Shown here one piece after another: positions 1-5,539 of a DNA stretch of 19,634 nucleotides. The DNA is from Candidatus Micrarchaeum sp. (lineage in GTDB: Archaea > Micrarchaeota > Micrarchaeia > CAILAH01): contig DYJQ01000014.1 of the NCBI GenBank assembly GCA_020723045.1, positions 1-19,634 on the forward strand. Reading direction: 5' to 3'. The notes below the pieces were generated by a model that saw only the letters and a program-made list of their open reading frames with translations, did no database searches and was not told the DNA's origin. The translations under genes and the position numbers were made by a program. Every line of letters begins with the position of its first letter. Positions within the stretch are counted from its first letter, which is position 1.

Positions 1-93
1 GTGGACATAGACGATTGAGAGGATGGCTGTGAAAAGGATTGCGATGGCGCCAAGCGAGATGATGAAATCAAACGATAGCTGGCCCCTGTGCAT
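1..93 (-). CDS. Partial pilin-like protein with class III signal peptide (continues beyond the window)
   Basis: This is the N-terminal 31 codons of a gene running off the left edge. The translation begins MHRGQLSFDFIISLGAIAIL, which has the layout of an archaeal class III (prepilin-type) signal peptide: a short basic start, a G|Q processing site followed by xSxxF, then an unbroken hydrophobic helix. Such proteins are processed by a prepilin peptidase and form pili, archaella or related surface structures. Its ATG overlaps the TAA stop of the upstream pilin-like gene (TAATG), and a GGTGGA ribosome-binding site lies just inside that gene, so the two are translationally coupled. The body of the protein is outside the window, so its exact role cannot be judged. 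Confidence 0.7.
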   Translation of the reverse strand, partial: MHRGQLSFDFIISLGAIAILFTAILSIVYVH

Positions 94-809
94 TATTCCA
101 CCTTCACCCGCACTAAAACCCGGTCGTGCTCGCCTGTTGTGCTCACAAGCTTTATATGACCCTCATAATCGAGCGGTTTCTCTGAATAGGAGGTTATGAG
201 GAGGGCCTTTTCTGCACCCGGCTCGATTGTTGCTGAGGCCCAGCTTAGTTTAAGGTCAAAATCAGTGGGCTCTGGGTCAAGCGATGCACTAACCATACTC
301 TTCTCGGGGCCGGGGTTTTTTATTAATACCTGTATTTGGCGCTGCTCCCCCGCTCCCTCGTTCATGTACAATATGTGTGTAGTGGGGAAGAGGGATGGGC
401 TCTCTGTTATGTATACATAACCTGCGTGCGAGACACAGTAGATTTCATAATCACCCGGCACGAACGGAATCCTCCCTTCAACGGGGACGGTGAATGGTTG
501 CGGCAGGTCGCGGGCGCCGTACTTATGCTCCATATGGAGATTGAGTATGCCGTCATCAAAGTAGGAGCCATCCGCCACAATAGTTGCGGGTATGTGGAGG
601 GTTGATTTGATGATAGTGCCGGGGCCGTTCCTGTACGCGAGTTCCGCATCACCGGCAAGCGTGCGCATGCTCTTCTCGGCAAGTTGTGCATCGAGCGATG
701 TCTGCATATCCTCAAATGTACTGCGGGAGACGGCCATTATTATGCCTAGTACGAGGAGGGAAACTGCAAGGATTGTTATGAGTTCTATTGATGCCTGTGC
801 ATTCTTCAC
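93..809 (-). CDS. Pilin-like secreted protein, class III signal peptide plus beta-rich domain
   Basis: 238 residues, GTG start. The N-terminus MKNAQASIELITILAVSLLV matches the archaeal class III signal peptide pattern: basic n-region, cleavage expected between A4 and Q5 (QASIEL motif), then a hydrophobic helix to about residue 26. The rest (about 45-238) is predicted soluble and extracellular. From about residue 145 it looks like a beta-sandwich with alternating hydrophobic strands, ending in VLVRVKVE. I cannot name a family for this domain. The GTG was chosen because the signal peptide motif follows at once and an A/T-rich TATA-like box (rc of 831-840) lies about 27 bases upstream. It is the first gene of a two-gene unit with another pilin-like protein. 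Function is probably a minor pilin or surface-appendage subunit (inference). Confidence 0.72.
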   Translation of the reverse strand: MKNAQASIELITILAVSLLVLGIIMAVSRSTFEDMQTSLDAQLAEKSMRTLAGDAELAYRNGPGTIIKSTLHIPATIVADGSYFDDGILNLHMEHKYGARDLPQPFTVPVEGRIPFVPGDYEIYCVSHAGYVYITESPSLFPTTHILYMNEGAGEQRQIQVLIKNPGPEKSMVSASLDPEPTDFDLKLSWASATIEPGAEKALLITSYSEKPLDYEGHIKLVSTTGEHDRVLVRVKVE

Positions 810-882
810 ATAATGAAATCAACATAAAAGCATAAATATTGTAGTTGGCAAATAGAATGCATAAGAGGAGGGGTGTTATAAG
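810..882. promoter_or_regulatory. Divergent promoter region: pilin-like operon (-) and dCTP deaminase (+)
   Basis: This 73-base spacer separates two divergent genes. The A/T-rich core around 829-842 (ataaaagcataaatattg) contains TATA-like sequence usable on both strands. On the minus strand it sits about 27 bases before the GTG at 809, consistent with a leaderless transcript. On the plus strand a GAGGAGGGGTG stretch (865-875) provides a strong ribosome-binding site 7 bases before the ATG at 883, so that mRNA would have a short leader. Confidence 0.5.
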
Positions 883-1449
883 ATGTTGCTCAGCAATGCA
901 GAGATATTGAGATACATCGCGCAGAGTGACATAAAGATAGAGCCGTTCATCGCGGAGAATGTGGGGCCGGACAGTATAGACATACGGTTGGGAAAGAAAA
1001 TGCTTGTGGCTAAGCGCACGGGCAATATTGTCGACCCGCATAAGGAAATCAACATGGAATTCGATGAGTATAATCTTGAGAATGAGCCGTTTGCAATAAA
1101 ACCCGGCGATTTCGCGCTGGGGACCACACTTGAGAAGATCGGGCTCTCAAATAAAATAACCGGCCAGCTTGAGGGAAGGTCCTCTATAGGAAGGCTGGGG
1201 ATTATTATACATATGACGGCAGGGCTTGTGCATGCCGGGTGGGCGCACAGGGAGCCATCAACACTTACACTTGAGTTATCATCTGTCAATCCCAACCCCG
1301 TATACCTATACAAGGGGATGAAGATTGCGCAGATTTCGTTCATGAGACTGGGCGAACCGACAGAGATGGGGTATGATGATTTTTCTGGCAGCAAGTATTC
1401 GCGCCAAGAGGGGCCGCTGCCTTCAAGGCTTCATTATGAGCACAAATAG
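883..1449 (+). CDS. dcd: dCTP deaminase
   Basis: 188 residues. dCTP deaminase hydrolyses dCTP to dUTP and ammonia, feeding dTMP synthesis; some archaeal members are bifunctional deaminase/dUTPases. Family marks visible are: GPDSIDIRLG near residue 28; the substrate-binding segment EGRSSIGRLG (97-106) with the conserved Ser and Arg; HMTAG (110-114); the catalytic glutamate in TLTLEL (about E131); and the C-terminal closing segment with QEGPLPSR (175-182). The ATG follows a strong GAGGAGGGGTG ribosome-binding site. One oddity is the loop just before the catalytic strand, AGWAHREPSTL, which is about four residues longer than the usual form and has a His where many members have Asp. The motif set makes the family assignment firm; mono- versus bifunctional activity is open. 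Confidence 0.9.
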   Translation: MLLSNAEILRYIAQSDIKIEPFIAENVGPDSIDIRLGKKMLVAKRTGNIVDPHKEINMEFDEYNLENEPFAIKPGDFALGTTLEKIGLSNKITGQLEGRSSIGRLGIIIHMTAGLVHAGWAHREPSTLTLELSSVNPNPVYLYKGMKIAQISFMRLGEPTEMGYDDFSGSKYSRQEGPLPSRLHYEHK

Positions 1450-1471
1450 AAGAAGAATACAATATGGAAAA

Positions 1472-1483
1472 TGCCAGAAGGCA
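1472..1483. terminator. Small inverted repeat between convergent genes, possible terminator
   Basis: The sequence TGCCAGAAGGCA is a perfect 4-base-pair stem with a 4-base loop, flanked by A-runs on one side and, read on the other strand, T-runs. It lies in the 41-base gap between the convergent dCTP deaminase and rubredoxin genes. A hairpin this short is weak evidence, and archaeal termination mainly needs T-tracts, so this is only a possible bidirectional terminator. Confidence 0.25.
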
Positions 1484-1490
1484 AAAATTA

Positions 1491-1652
1491 TCACAACTGT
1501 TTCTCAAATGCGGATTTGGGTGCCCCGCAGTTGGGGCATCGCCAGTCTTCGGGGATTTCATCAAATTTAGTCCCGGGGTCAATCATCGACCCTTCATCCC
1601 CCTCGTCTTCATCATATACATAACCGCATACTGTGCATATGTATGTTGCCAT
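1491..1652 (-). CDS. Rubredoxin
   Basis: 53-residue rubredoxin, a one-iron electron carrier of the cytoplasm. The two CxxCG knuckles that bind iron are plain: YICTVCGYVYD at the start (Cys 6 and 9) and WRCPNCGAPKSAF near the end (Cys 39 and 42). Between them are the family hallmarks PGTKFDEIPEDW (26-37). Length is typical (45-55). The ATG is preceded by TTATTATACT (rc of 1671-1680) centred about 24 bases upstream, as for a leaderless transcript. It is convergent with dCTP deaminase and divergent from the glutaredoxin-like gene. Rubredoxins usually serve oxygen or peroxide reductases (rubrerythrin, superoxide reductase, flavodiiron protein), none of which is in this window, so the partner is unknown. 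Confidence 0.93.
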   Translation of the reverse strand: MATYICTVCGYVYDEDEGDEGSMIDPGTKFDEIPEDWRCPNCGAPKSAFEKQL

Positions 1653-1713
1653 GGTCTAAGTTATGCATAAAGTATAATAAGAATGAACAGCATAAACAGT
1701 AAAGCGTGAGAGT
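1653..1713. promoter_or_regulatory. Divergent promoter of rubredoxin (-) and glutaredoxin-like gene (+)
   Basis: A single A/T-rich element, AGTATAATAA at 1671-1680, can serve as TATA box in both directions. It is about 24 bases from the rubredoxin ATG (leaderless) and about 38 bases from the glutaredoxin ATG. That leaves a short leader in which GTGAGAG (1706-1712) could act as ribosome-binding site. A shared control element for two redox proteins is plausible but not shown. Confidence 0.4.
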
Positions 1714-2034
1714 ATGAGAATAGACATTGATGATAAGGAGCTTGAAGAGATTAGAAAAAAGAAAATCGAGGCCGCACTACGGCATATGAACAAAAAAGAG
1801 GTGCGCGTAAAGGTCTACAGAACATCCTCATGCCCATACTGCCATATGGCCGCGGAGTACCTGCGTTCTAGAGGCGTGGAGTTTGAGGAGATTGATGTTG
1901 GAAATGATATGCAGGCCGCTATGGAGATGGTGCGTAAGAGCGGGCAGATGGGCGTGCCTGTGATTGATATTGATGGCAAGATAATAATCGGATTTAACAG
2001 GCCTGCGATCGATGCGGCGCTTGCAGAAAAATAA
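1714..2034 (+). CDS. Glutaredoxin-like thiol-disulfide oxidoreductase
   Basis: 106 residues with a thioredoxin fold of the glutaredoxin/NrdH class. After a charged helical extension (1-28) comes the first strand and the redox motif CPYC (40-43), then a helix, then the cis-proline segment GVPVIDIDGK (80-89) and the GF..P tail that normally contacts the thiol substrate. These small proteins reduce disulfides in the cytoplasm, using glutathione, thioredoxin reductase or other thiols; the donor here cannot be read from the sequence. The N-terminal 28-residue extension is longer than in minimal glutaredoxins and is rich in E, R and K. It is divergent from rubredoxin and convergent, 13 bases apart, with the secreted repeat protein. 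Confidence 0.85.
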   Translation: MRIDIDDKELEEIRKKKIEAALRHMNKKEVRVKVYRTSSCPYCHMAAEYLRSRGVEFEEIDVGNDMQAAMEMVRKSGQMGVPVIDIDGKIIIGFNRPAIDAALAEK

Positions 2035-2047
2035 AATAAGAGAAAAA

Positions 2048-3358
2048 TTATTGTATGCTCGCGCCTTCTTTGAGCTGGATTGCATTAGAACTCAGGAAGG
2101 CCCACCAAGGATGCTCAATTGAGATTACGGTGCCATCCTCAGCATCCACCATTGTGGGCACTACTACGTTCACCGGGACAAGCCAGAGGAACTTGTACTC
2201 CTTGTTGAGGTTCATCTTGTAGACGGCCCTGTTTTCAATGCTCTTAAGTTCCATATCCTTAACTACTGCACCTGTCACTTCAAACGCCCTTGCGGATGCG
2301 GTTGCAGGGAGCATCTTGACTTTCTTTCCATCTACGGACATCTCACCATTCTCCACGTCTATCTCCGCAGTCACAGTTGCCTCCACCTGGCCGTCCGTTA
2401 TGAGCGAATGATTGCCTTTCTGCTTTACGAGCATCTCGCGCACCTGCTCCTTCTCCCTTACCTCAACCTGAATAGGCGCATCGATAGTGGGGTACTCCAT
2501 TATCGTGTCGTTTACGTACGCTATCATCTCATCCTGCGGAAGCACCACCTTATATGACCCGTGCACTGCAATAACCGGCTCTGTTGAGGTGTACATGCCA
2601 TCTGTCGCAGTTATTTTGTACTTGTATTTCTCACCCTCGCTTGTCAGTTCTGCAGTAATGAGGCCGGATTCCACAGCTGCGGGTGCAATCACTTCATCCG
2701 GCAGCACCTCAACGGGCTTGGTCATGTTAACGAGATAAATCTCACCTTTCTTGACCTCAACACTTTCGCCAGCGGTGACTGAAACAACCACACCTGAAGG
2801 CGTACTCACTGATATGACAACCGGACCTGATTTTGCGCTTGAAATCTCAACAGTGTGCTCTTTCTTTTTTATCTCAACAACTGCACCTTGGCCGTGCCCT
2901 GAAACCCCCTCATCAGAAACCTCAACTGCATCCTGAGAGATGACGACGGCACTGTCTGAGGATACATCCACCTCAACTACCTTCTCACCGTTCCTCTCTT
3001 TGATACGATGGCCGCCAGCAACGGCAGATGGGCCTAAATTGTTATCATCATTTTCATTCTCCTTCTCTTTTTCTGTGACGGCCGTATTATTCCCTACTGC
3101 AAGGGCGTTATCGTTTGTATCGTTAGCTTCTTCTGTGACGGCTACATTATTCCCTACTGCAAGGGCGTTATCGTTTGTATCGTTAGCTTCTTCTGTGACG
3201 GCTACATTATTCCCTACTGCAACGGTTTCGTTTGTCTCGCTATCTTTATATGTGATGGCCGCACTACCTCCCACTGCAAGGGCATTATCATTTGCGGCAG
3301 AAACTAGGCCCACACCAAGGCACAGGAGCACCATAAACAATAGAAAGACGTTTCTCAT
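2048..3358 (-). CDS. Secreted protein with 20-residue tandem repeats and a PepSY-like C-terminal segment
   Basis: 436 residues from the ATG at 3358. That start is preferred because a signal peptide (MRNVFLLFMVLLCLGVGLVS, cleavage near A21) and a GGTGG ribosome-binding site follow from it. Residues 47-95 hold tandem 20-residue repeats of the form AVGNNVAVTEEANDTNDNAL, with a degenerate copy before them. The alternating AVG.N.AV pattern recalls beta-roll repeats of surface adhesins, though with a different period. Residues 115-330 look like beta-rich, Val/Glu/Lys-rich repeats. Near the C-terminus VDAEDGTVISIEHPWWAFL resembles the end of PepSY-like secreted domains. There is no obvious C-terminal membrane anchor. 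No named family is recognised; the role is probably extracellular or cell-surface (inference). Confidence 0.65.
   Translation of the reverse strand: MRNVFLLFMVLLCLGVGLVSAANDNALAVGGSAAITYKDSETNETVAVGNNVAVTEEANDTNDNALAVGNNVAVTEEANDTNDNALAVGNNTAVTEKEKENENDDNNLGPSAVAGGHRIKERNGEKVVEVDVSSDSAVVISQDAVEVSDEGVSGHGQGAVVEIKKKEHTVEISSAKSGPVVISVSTPSGVVVSVTAGESVEVKKGEIYLVNMTKPVEVLPDEVIAPAAVESGLITAELTSEGEKYKYKITATDGMYTSTEPVIAVHGSYKVVLPQDEMIAYVNDTIMEYPTIDAPIQVEVREKEQVREMLVKQKGNHSLITDGQVEATVTAEIDVENGEMSVDGKKVKMLPATASARAFEVTGAVVKDMELKSIENRAVYKMNLNKEYKFLWLVPVNVVVPTMVDAEDGTVISIEHPWWAFLSSNAIQLKEGASIQ
3071..3229 (-). repeat. 60-bp tandem repeat inside the secreted protein gene
   Basis: There are two full copies (3071-3130 and 3131-3190) and a partial third (3191 to about 3222) of a 60-base unit beginning ttctgtgacggc on the plus strand. 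The two full copies differ at three bases only, and the second and third are identical over their first 32 bases. The unit is exactly 20 codons, so copy-number change keeps the reading frame. A more degenerate relative lies at about 3250-3300. Confidence 0.9.
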
Positions 3359-3419
3359 CCAAACCACCAACAAGATAGTATGTGCGTAGTTTAATAAATA
3401 TAGAGGCGAATCCTTTTGC
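3359..3419. promoter_or_regulatory. Divergent promoter: secreted repeat protein (-) and membrane protein (+)
   Basis: The A/T-rich block tttaataaatatag (3389-3402) lies about 25 bases before the plus-strand ATG at 3420, fitting a leaderless transcript. On the minus strand the same block gives TATATTTATT about 35-40 bases before the ATG at 3358, leaving a short leader that carries GGTGGT as ribosome-binding site. Confidence 0.45.
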
Positions 3420-3968
3420 ATGGACTACTCCATCATAGGGATCATTGGCTCATTGATACTTATCGCTGGGGCCGCATGGCCGGAGCATCCTTCAGAGAAA
3501 CCCATAAAATCCGTAAAAAACTGGCTGTTTGCAGGGGGCGGTGTGCTCATGTTTTTCTATTCGCTGCTCGGCTTTCTCGCAAACGGCAATCCATTCTTCC
3601 TCTTCCTCCAAGCATACATCGTGGTCGCAACCATCCTGATGATGCTGAATACATCGGATAAGTTCGATGCTGTTGTGCTCTCCTCACTGGGAGTTCTATT
3701 TATCGGTTGGTCGCTGCTTATGTTTGAGGATTACAGCACAGCCATATTCATCCTGGGACTGGTTGGAGTGGGGTTCGGATATGTCTTTGACGCCGGGACC
3801 CTCAGGAGAAACTTGTCCCTATTTGTTGGTTCGGTATTCATTGCCACGTTCGGCTATATCAAGCAGGACTGGATATACTTTGCGCTAAATATTGTGTTCG
3901 CATTGTTCTCCGCATACTATGTGGCGCTTTATTTAACAACCCATAGAAAGCAAAAACGAGGCCAATAA
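3420..3968 (+). CDS. Multi-pass membrane protein of unknown function
   Basis: 182 residues and almost wholly hydrophobic. I count about seven membrane segments, near residues 4-20, 34-53, 59-77, 84-101, 106-123, 131-146 and 151-172, and a basic cytoplasmic tail (HRKQKRGQ). Short loops and few conserved polar residues give no hint of a catalytic site or transport motif, and I recognise no family. The ATG at 3420 sits about 25 bases after a TATA-like box, as for a leaderless gene. It stands immediately before lipA, but lipA has its own promoter-like box in the 45-base gap, so a common operon is not implied. Confidence 0.6.
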   Translation: MDYSIIGIIGSLILIAGAAWPEHPSEKPIKSVKNWLFAGGGVLMFFYSLLGFLANGNPFFLFLQAYIVVATILMMLNTSDKFDAVVLSSLGVLFIGWSLLMFEDYSTAIFILGLVGVGFGYVFDAGTLRRNLSLFVGSVFIATFGYIKQDWIYFALNIVFALFSAYYVALYLTTHRKQKRGQ

Positions 3969-3979
3969 AAAACGCAAGC

Positions 3980-3994
3980 ACATATATAATATGT
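3980..3994 (+). promoter_or_regulatory. lipA promoter: TATA box within an inverted repeat
   Basis: ACATATATAATATGT holds a clear TATA-like core about 25-30 bases before the lipA ATG at 4014, so the message is probably leaderless. The same bases form an inverted repeat (ACATAT, three bases, ATATGT), which could be a repressor site blocking the TATA box. In such A/T-rich sequence a 6-base arm may be chance. Confidence 0.5.
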
Positions 3995-4013
3995 TGCGGA
4001 CATTTTATTTTCC

Positions 4014-4865
4014 ATGAAGCCGGAATGGCTGAAGATTAACCTGCCCAATAAAGAATATGAATACACGAAAGAGCTCCTTGACAGATTGCATATCACAACA
4101 GTATGCAGGGAGGCAAAATGCCCCAATGTTAATGAGTGCTGGGGAAATAGGACCGCTACGTTCATGATTTTAGGGGATGTGTGCACGAGAGGGTGTAAAT
4201 TCTGCAATACAAAGAGTGCTAATGAGGGAAGGGAGATTGATTGGGATGAGCCAAAAAGGATTACAACTGCTGTACGAACGCTGGGGCTAAAGTATGTAGT
4301 AATCACTAGTGTGGACCGTGATGACCTTCCTGACCTTGGGGCGGGACATTTTGCAAGATGTGTGACCGAAATAAAACAAAAAACAGGCGTATATGTTGAG
4401 GTGCTCACCCCAGATTTCCAGGGCAAAACAGAGCTTGTTGATGTGGTGTGCAAGGCTGGACCGGATGTGTTTGGGCATAATATAGAAACCGTCAAGAGAC
4501 TGCAACCAAAGGTACGGGATTTGAGGGCCAATTACGGGCAGTCGCTGGGCGTGCTGGGATACGTGGCACGGCAGTATCCGAATATAATAGTGAAATCTGC
4601 ACTGATGGTGGGGATGGGCGAAACTGAAAAAGAGGTTGTGGAGGCACTGGAGGATTTGCATACAGTTGGTGTGGAAGCGGTATGCATAGGCCAGTATCTC
4701 CAGCCCACCAAATGGCATTATCCTGTTAATGAATATGTGAGGCCGGAGCAGTTTAAGGAATATGAAAAGATTGCAAAGGATATGGGGTTCAGGTTTGTTG
4801 CGAGCGGCCCGTTCGTAAGAAGCTCATATGAGGCATGGAAGATTTGTAAATTAATAAAATCATGA
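4014..4865 (+). CDS. lipA: Lipoyl synthase (radical SAM)
   Basis: 283 residues, slightly short of the usual 290-330. LipA inserts two sulfur atoms into octanoyl groups already bound to a carrier lysine, making lipoyl groups, and uses two [4Fe-4S] clusters. Both cluster sets are visible. The auxiliary (sulfur-donating) cluster cysteines are C31, C36 and C42 in CREAKCPNVNECW. The radical SAM cysteines are C57, C61 and C64 in CTRGCKFC. The C-terminal RSSY (269-272), whose serine binds the auxiliary cluster, is present. Further family marks are ITSVDRDDLPDLGAGHF (98-114), LTPDFQG and VFGHNIETV. The target would be the E2 lipoyl domain encoded at 12724. The sufS-sufU pair in the same window could supply its clusters. 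The identification is firm. Confidence 0.97.
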   Translation: MKPEWLKINLPNKEYEYTKELLDRLHITTVCREAKCPNVNECWGNRTATFMILGDVCTRGCKFCNTKSANEGREIDWDEPKRITTAVRTLGLKYVVITSVDRDDLPDLGAGHFARCVTEIKQKTGVYVEVLTPDFQGKTELVDVVCKAGPDVFGHNIETVKRLQPKVRDLRANYGQSLGVLGYVARQYPNIIVKSALMVGMGETEKEVVEALEDLHTVGVEAVCIGQYLQPTKWHYPVNEYVRPEQFKEYEKIAKDMGFRFVASGPFVRSSYEAWKICKLIKS

Positions 4866-4866
4866 A

Positions 4867-5190
4867 CTAAAACCTTCGGCCGTGCCGTCCCCTGCCCCCA
4901 ACAAACGTGAAGCTACCGCCTTCTATGCGTATCGCCTTTCCGTTTACTATTGCATCGGCCACCTTTCTTCGCGCAGATACGATCATACGGTGGAATGTCG
5001 GTTGTGACACACCCATCTTGGCCGCGCATTCTTCCTGCTCAAGGCCAAGCAGGTCCTTCAGCCTTACGGCCTCAAACTCCTCGACTGGGAGTACAATCTC
5101 ATCCAGATCAGTAATCCTGATGCCCGCAGGCTTAAAATAATTGGCTTGTGGGCCGAAGCCCACAAACCTGCACATGCGCGGCCGTGGCAT
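4867..5190 (-). CDS. DUF134 family predicted DNA-binding protein
   Basis: 107 residues and matching the DUF134 pattern throughout: MPRPRMCRFVGF at the N-terminus, ITDLDEIVLPVEEFEAVRLKD (26-46), a sigma-70 region-4-like helix-turn-helix at about 49-75 with EQEECAAKMGVSQPTFHRM, then VNGKAIRIEGG (82-92). Family members are predicted transcription regulators and are often encoded beside DUF5320 and NifX/NifB-type cofactor proteins; the ligand is not known to me. It follows the DUF5320 gene by four bases and has GGGATGAT before its ATG, so the two form one operon. It is convergent with lipA, with a single base between the stops. The palindrome at 5481-5496 is a candidate binding site for autoregulation (inference). 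Confidence 0.88.
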   Translation of the reverse strand: MPRPRMCRFVGFGPQANYFKPAGIRITDLDEIVLPVEEFEAVRLKDLLGLEQEECAAKMGVSQPTFHRMIVSARRKVADAIVNGKAIRIEGGSFTFVGGRGRHGRRF

Positions 5191-5194
5191 GGCA

Positions 5195-5455
5195 TCATCC
5201 CTTAAGCTCTTTGAGACGCTGCTCTATCACCTTCCTCTCTTCATCGAGGGCGTTGAGCTCTGCCTCCAGCACCTTAATCTCGTCTGCAGTTGACATGGTC
5301 GCGTAGGCACTGCCCCTGCCTCTTCCCCTAAAGAAGCCTCTCCTGCCGAAAAATGCTGCTGGTCTGTTGGCAGGTCGGGCACCTGTGCACGTGCCCAGCC
5401 CTCTTCCCGTTCTTGGGCCCATACCCTGTGGGCCAGTTCCATCTCCATATGGCAT
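5195..5455 (-). CDS. DUF5320 family small Gly/Arg-rich protein
   Basis: 86 residues. The N-terminal signature MPYGDGTGPQGMGPRTGRG is characteristic of DUF5320 proteins. It is followed by an Arg/Gly/Phe-rich middle (30-50) and a C-terminal coiled coil from about residue 55 (DEIKVLEAELNALDEERKV). Biochemical function is unknown. Genes of this family often lie next to DUF134 and dinitrogenase iron-molybdenum cofactor-type (NifX-like) genes; here only the DUF134 partner is present. A GGTGGAGG ribosome-binding site (rc of about 5463-5470) precedes the ATG, and a TATA-like box lies at 5501-5510. It is the first gene of the pair. Confidence 0.82.
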   Translation of the reverse strand: MPYGDGTGPQGMGPRTGRGLGTCTGARPANRPAAFFGRRGFFRGRGRGSAYATMSTADEIKVLEAELNALDEERKVIEQRLKELKG

Positions 5456-5480
5456 ACTATTTCCTCCACCATTTCTGGTA

Positions 5481-5510
5481 ATGAATATATATTCATAATA
5501 ATTTATATAC
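5481..5510 (-). promoter_or_regulatory. Promoter of the DUF5320-DUF134 operon with 16-bp palindrome
   Basis: The minus-strand TATA-like box GTATATAAAT is the reverse complement of 5501-5510. Immediately downstream, covering the expected transcription start near 5480, is the perfect palindrome ATGAATATATATTCAT (5481-5496). A dimeric regulator bound here would block initiation. DUF134, encoded in the same operon, is the natural candidate, but no binding evidence exists in the sequence itself. Confidence 0.5.
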
Positions 5511-5539
5511 TTTTCGGTGGTGCTTCACAGAATGCATGA

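Noticed and set aside
2940..3389. Long plus-strand open frame (149 codons) opposite the secreted repeat protein
   Set aside because: It runs through the 60-bp repeats in antisense, its translation is Ser/Thr/Pro/Phe-rich low complexity, and the minus-strand gene has a signal peptide, promoter and ribosome-binding site. It is a shadow frame kept open by the repeats.
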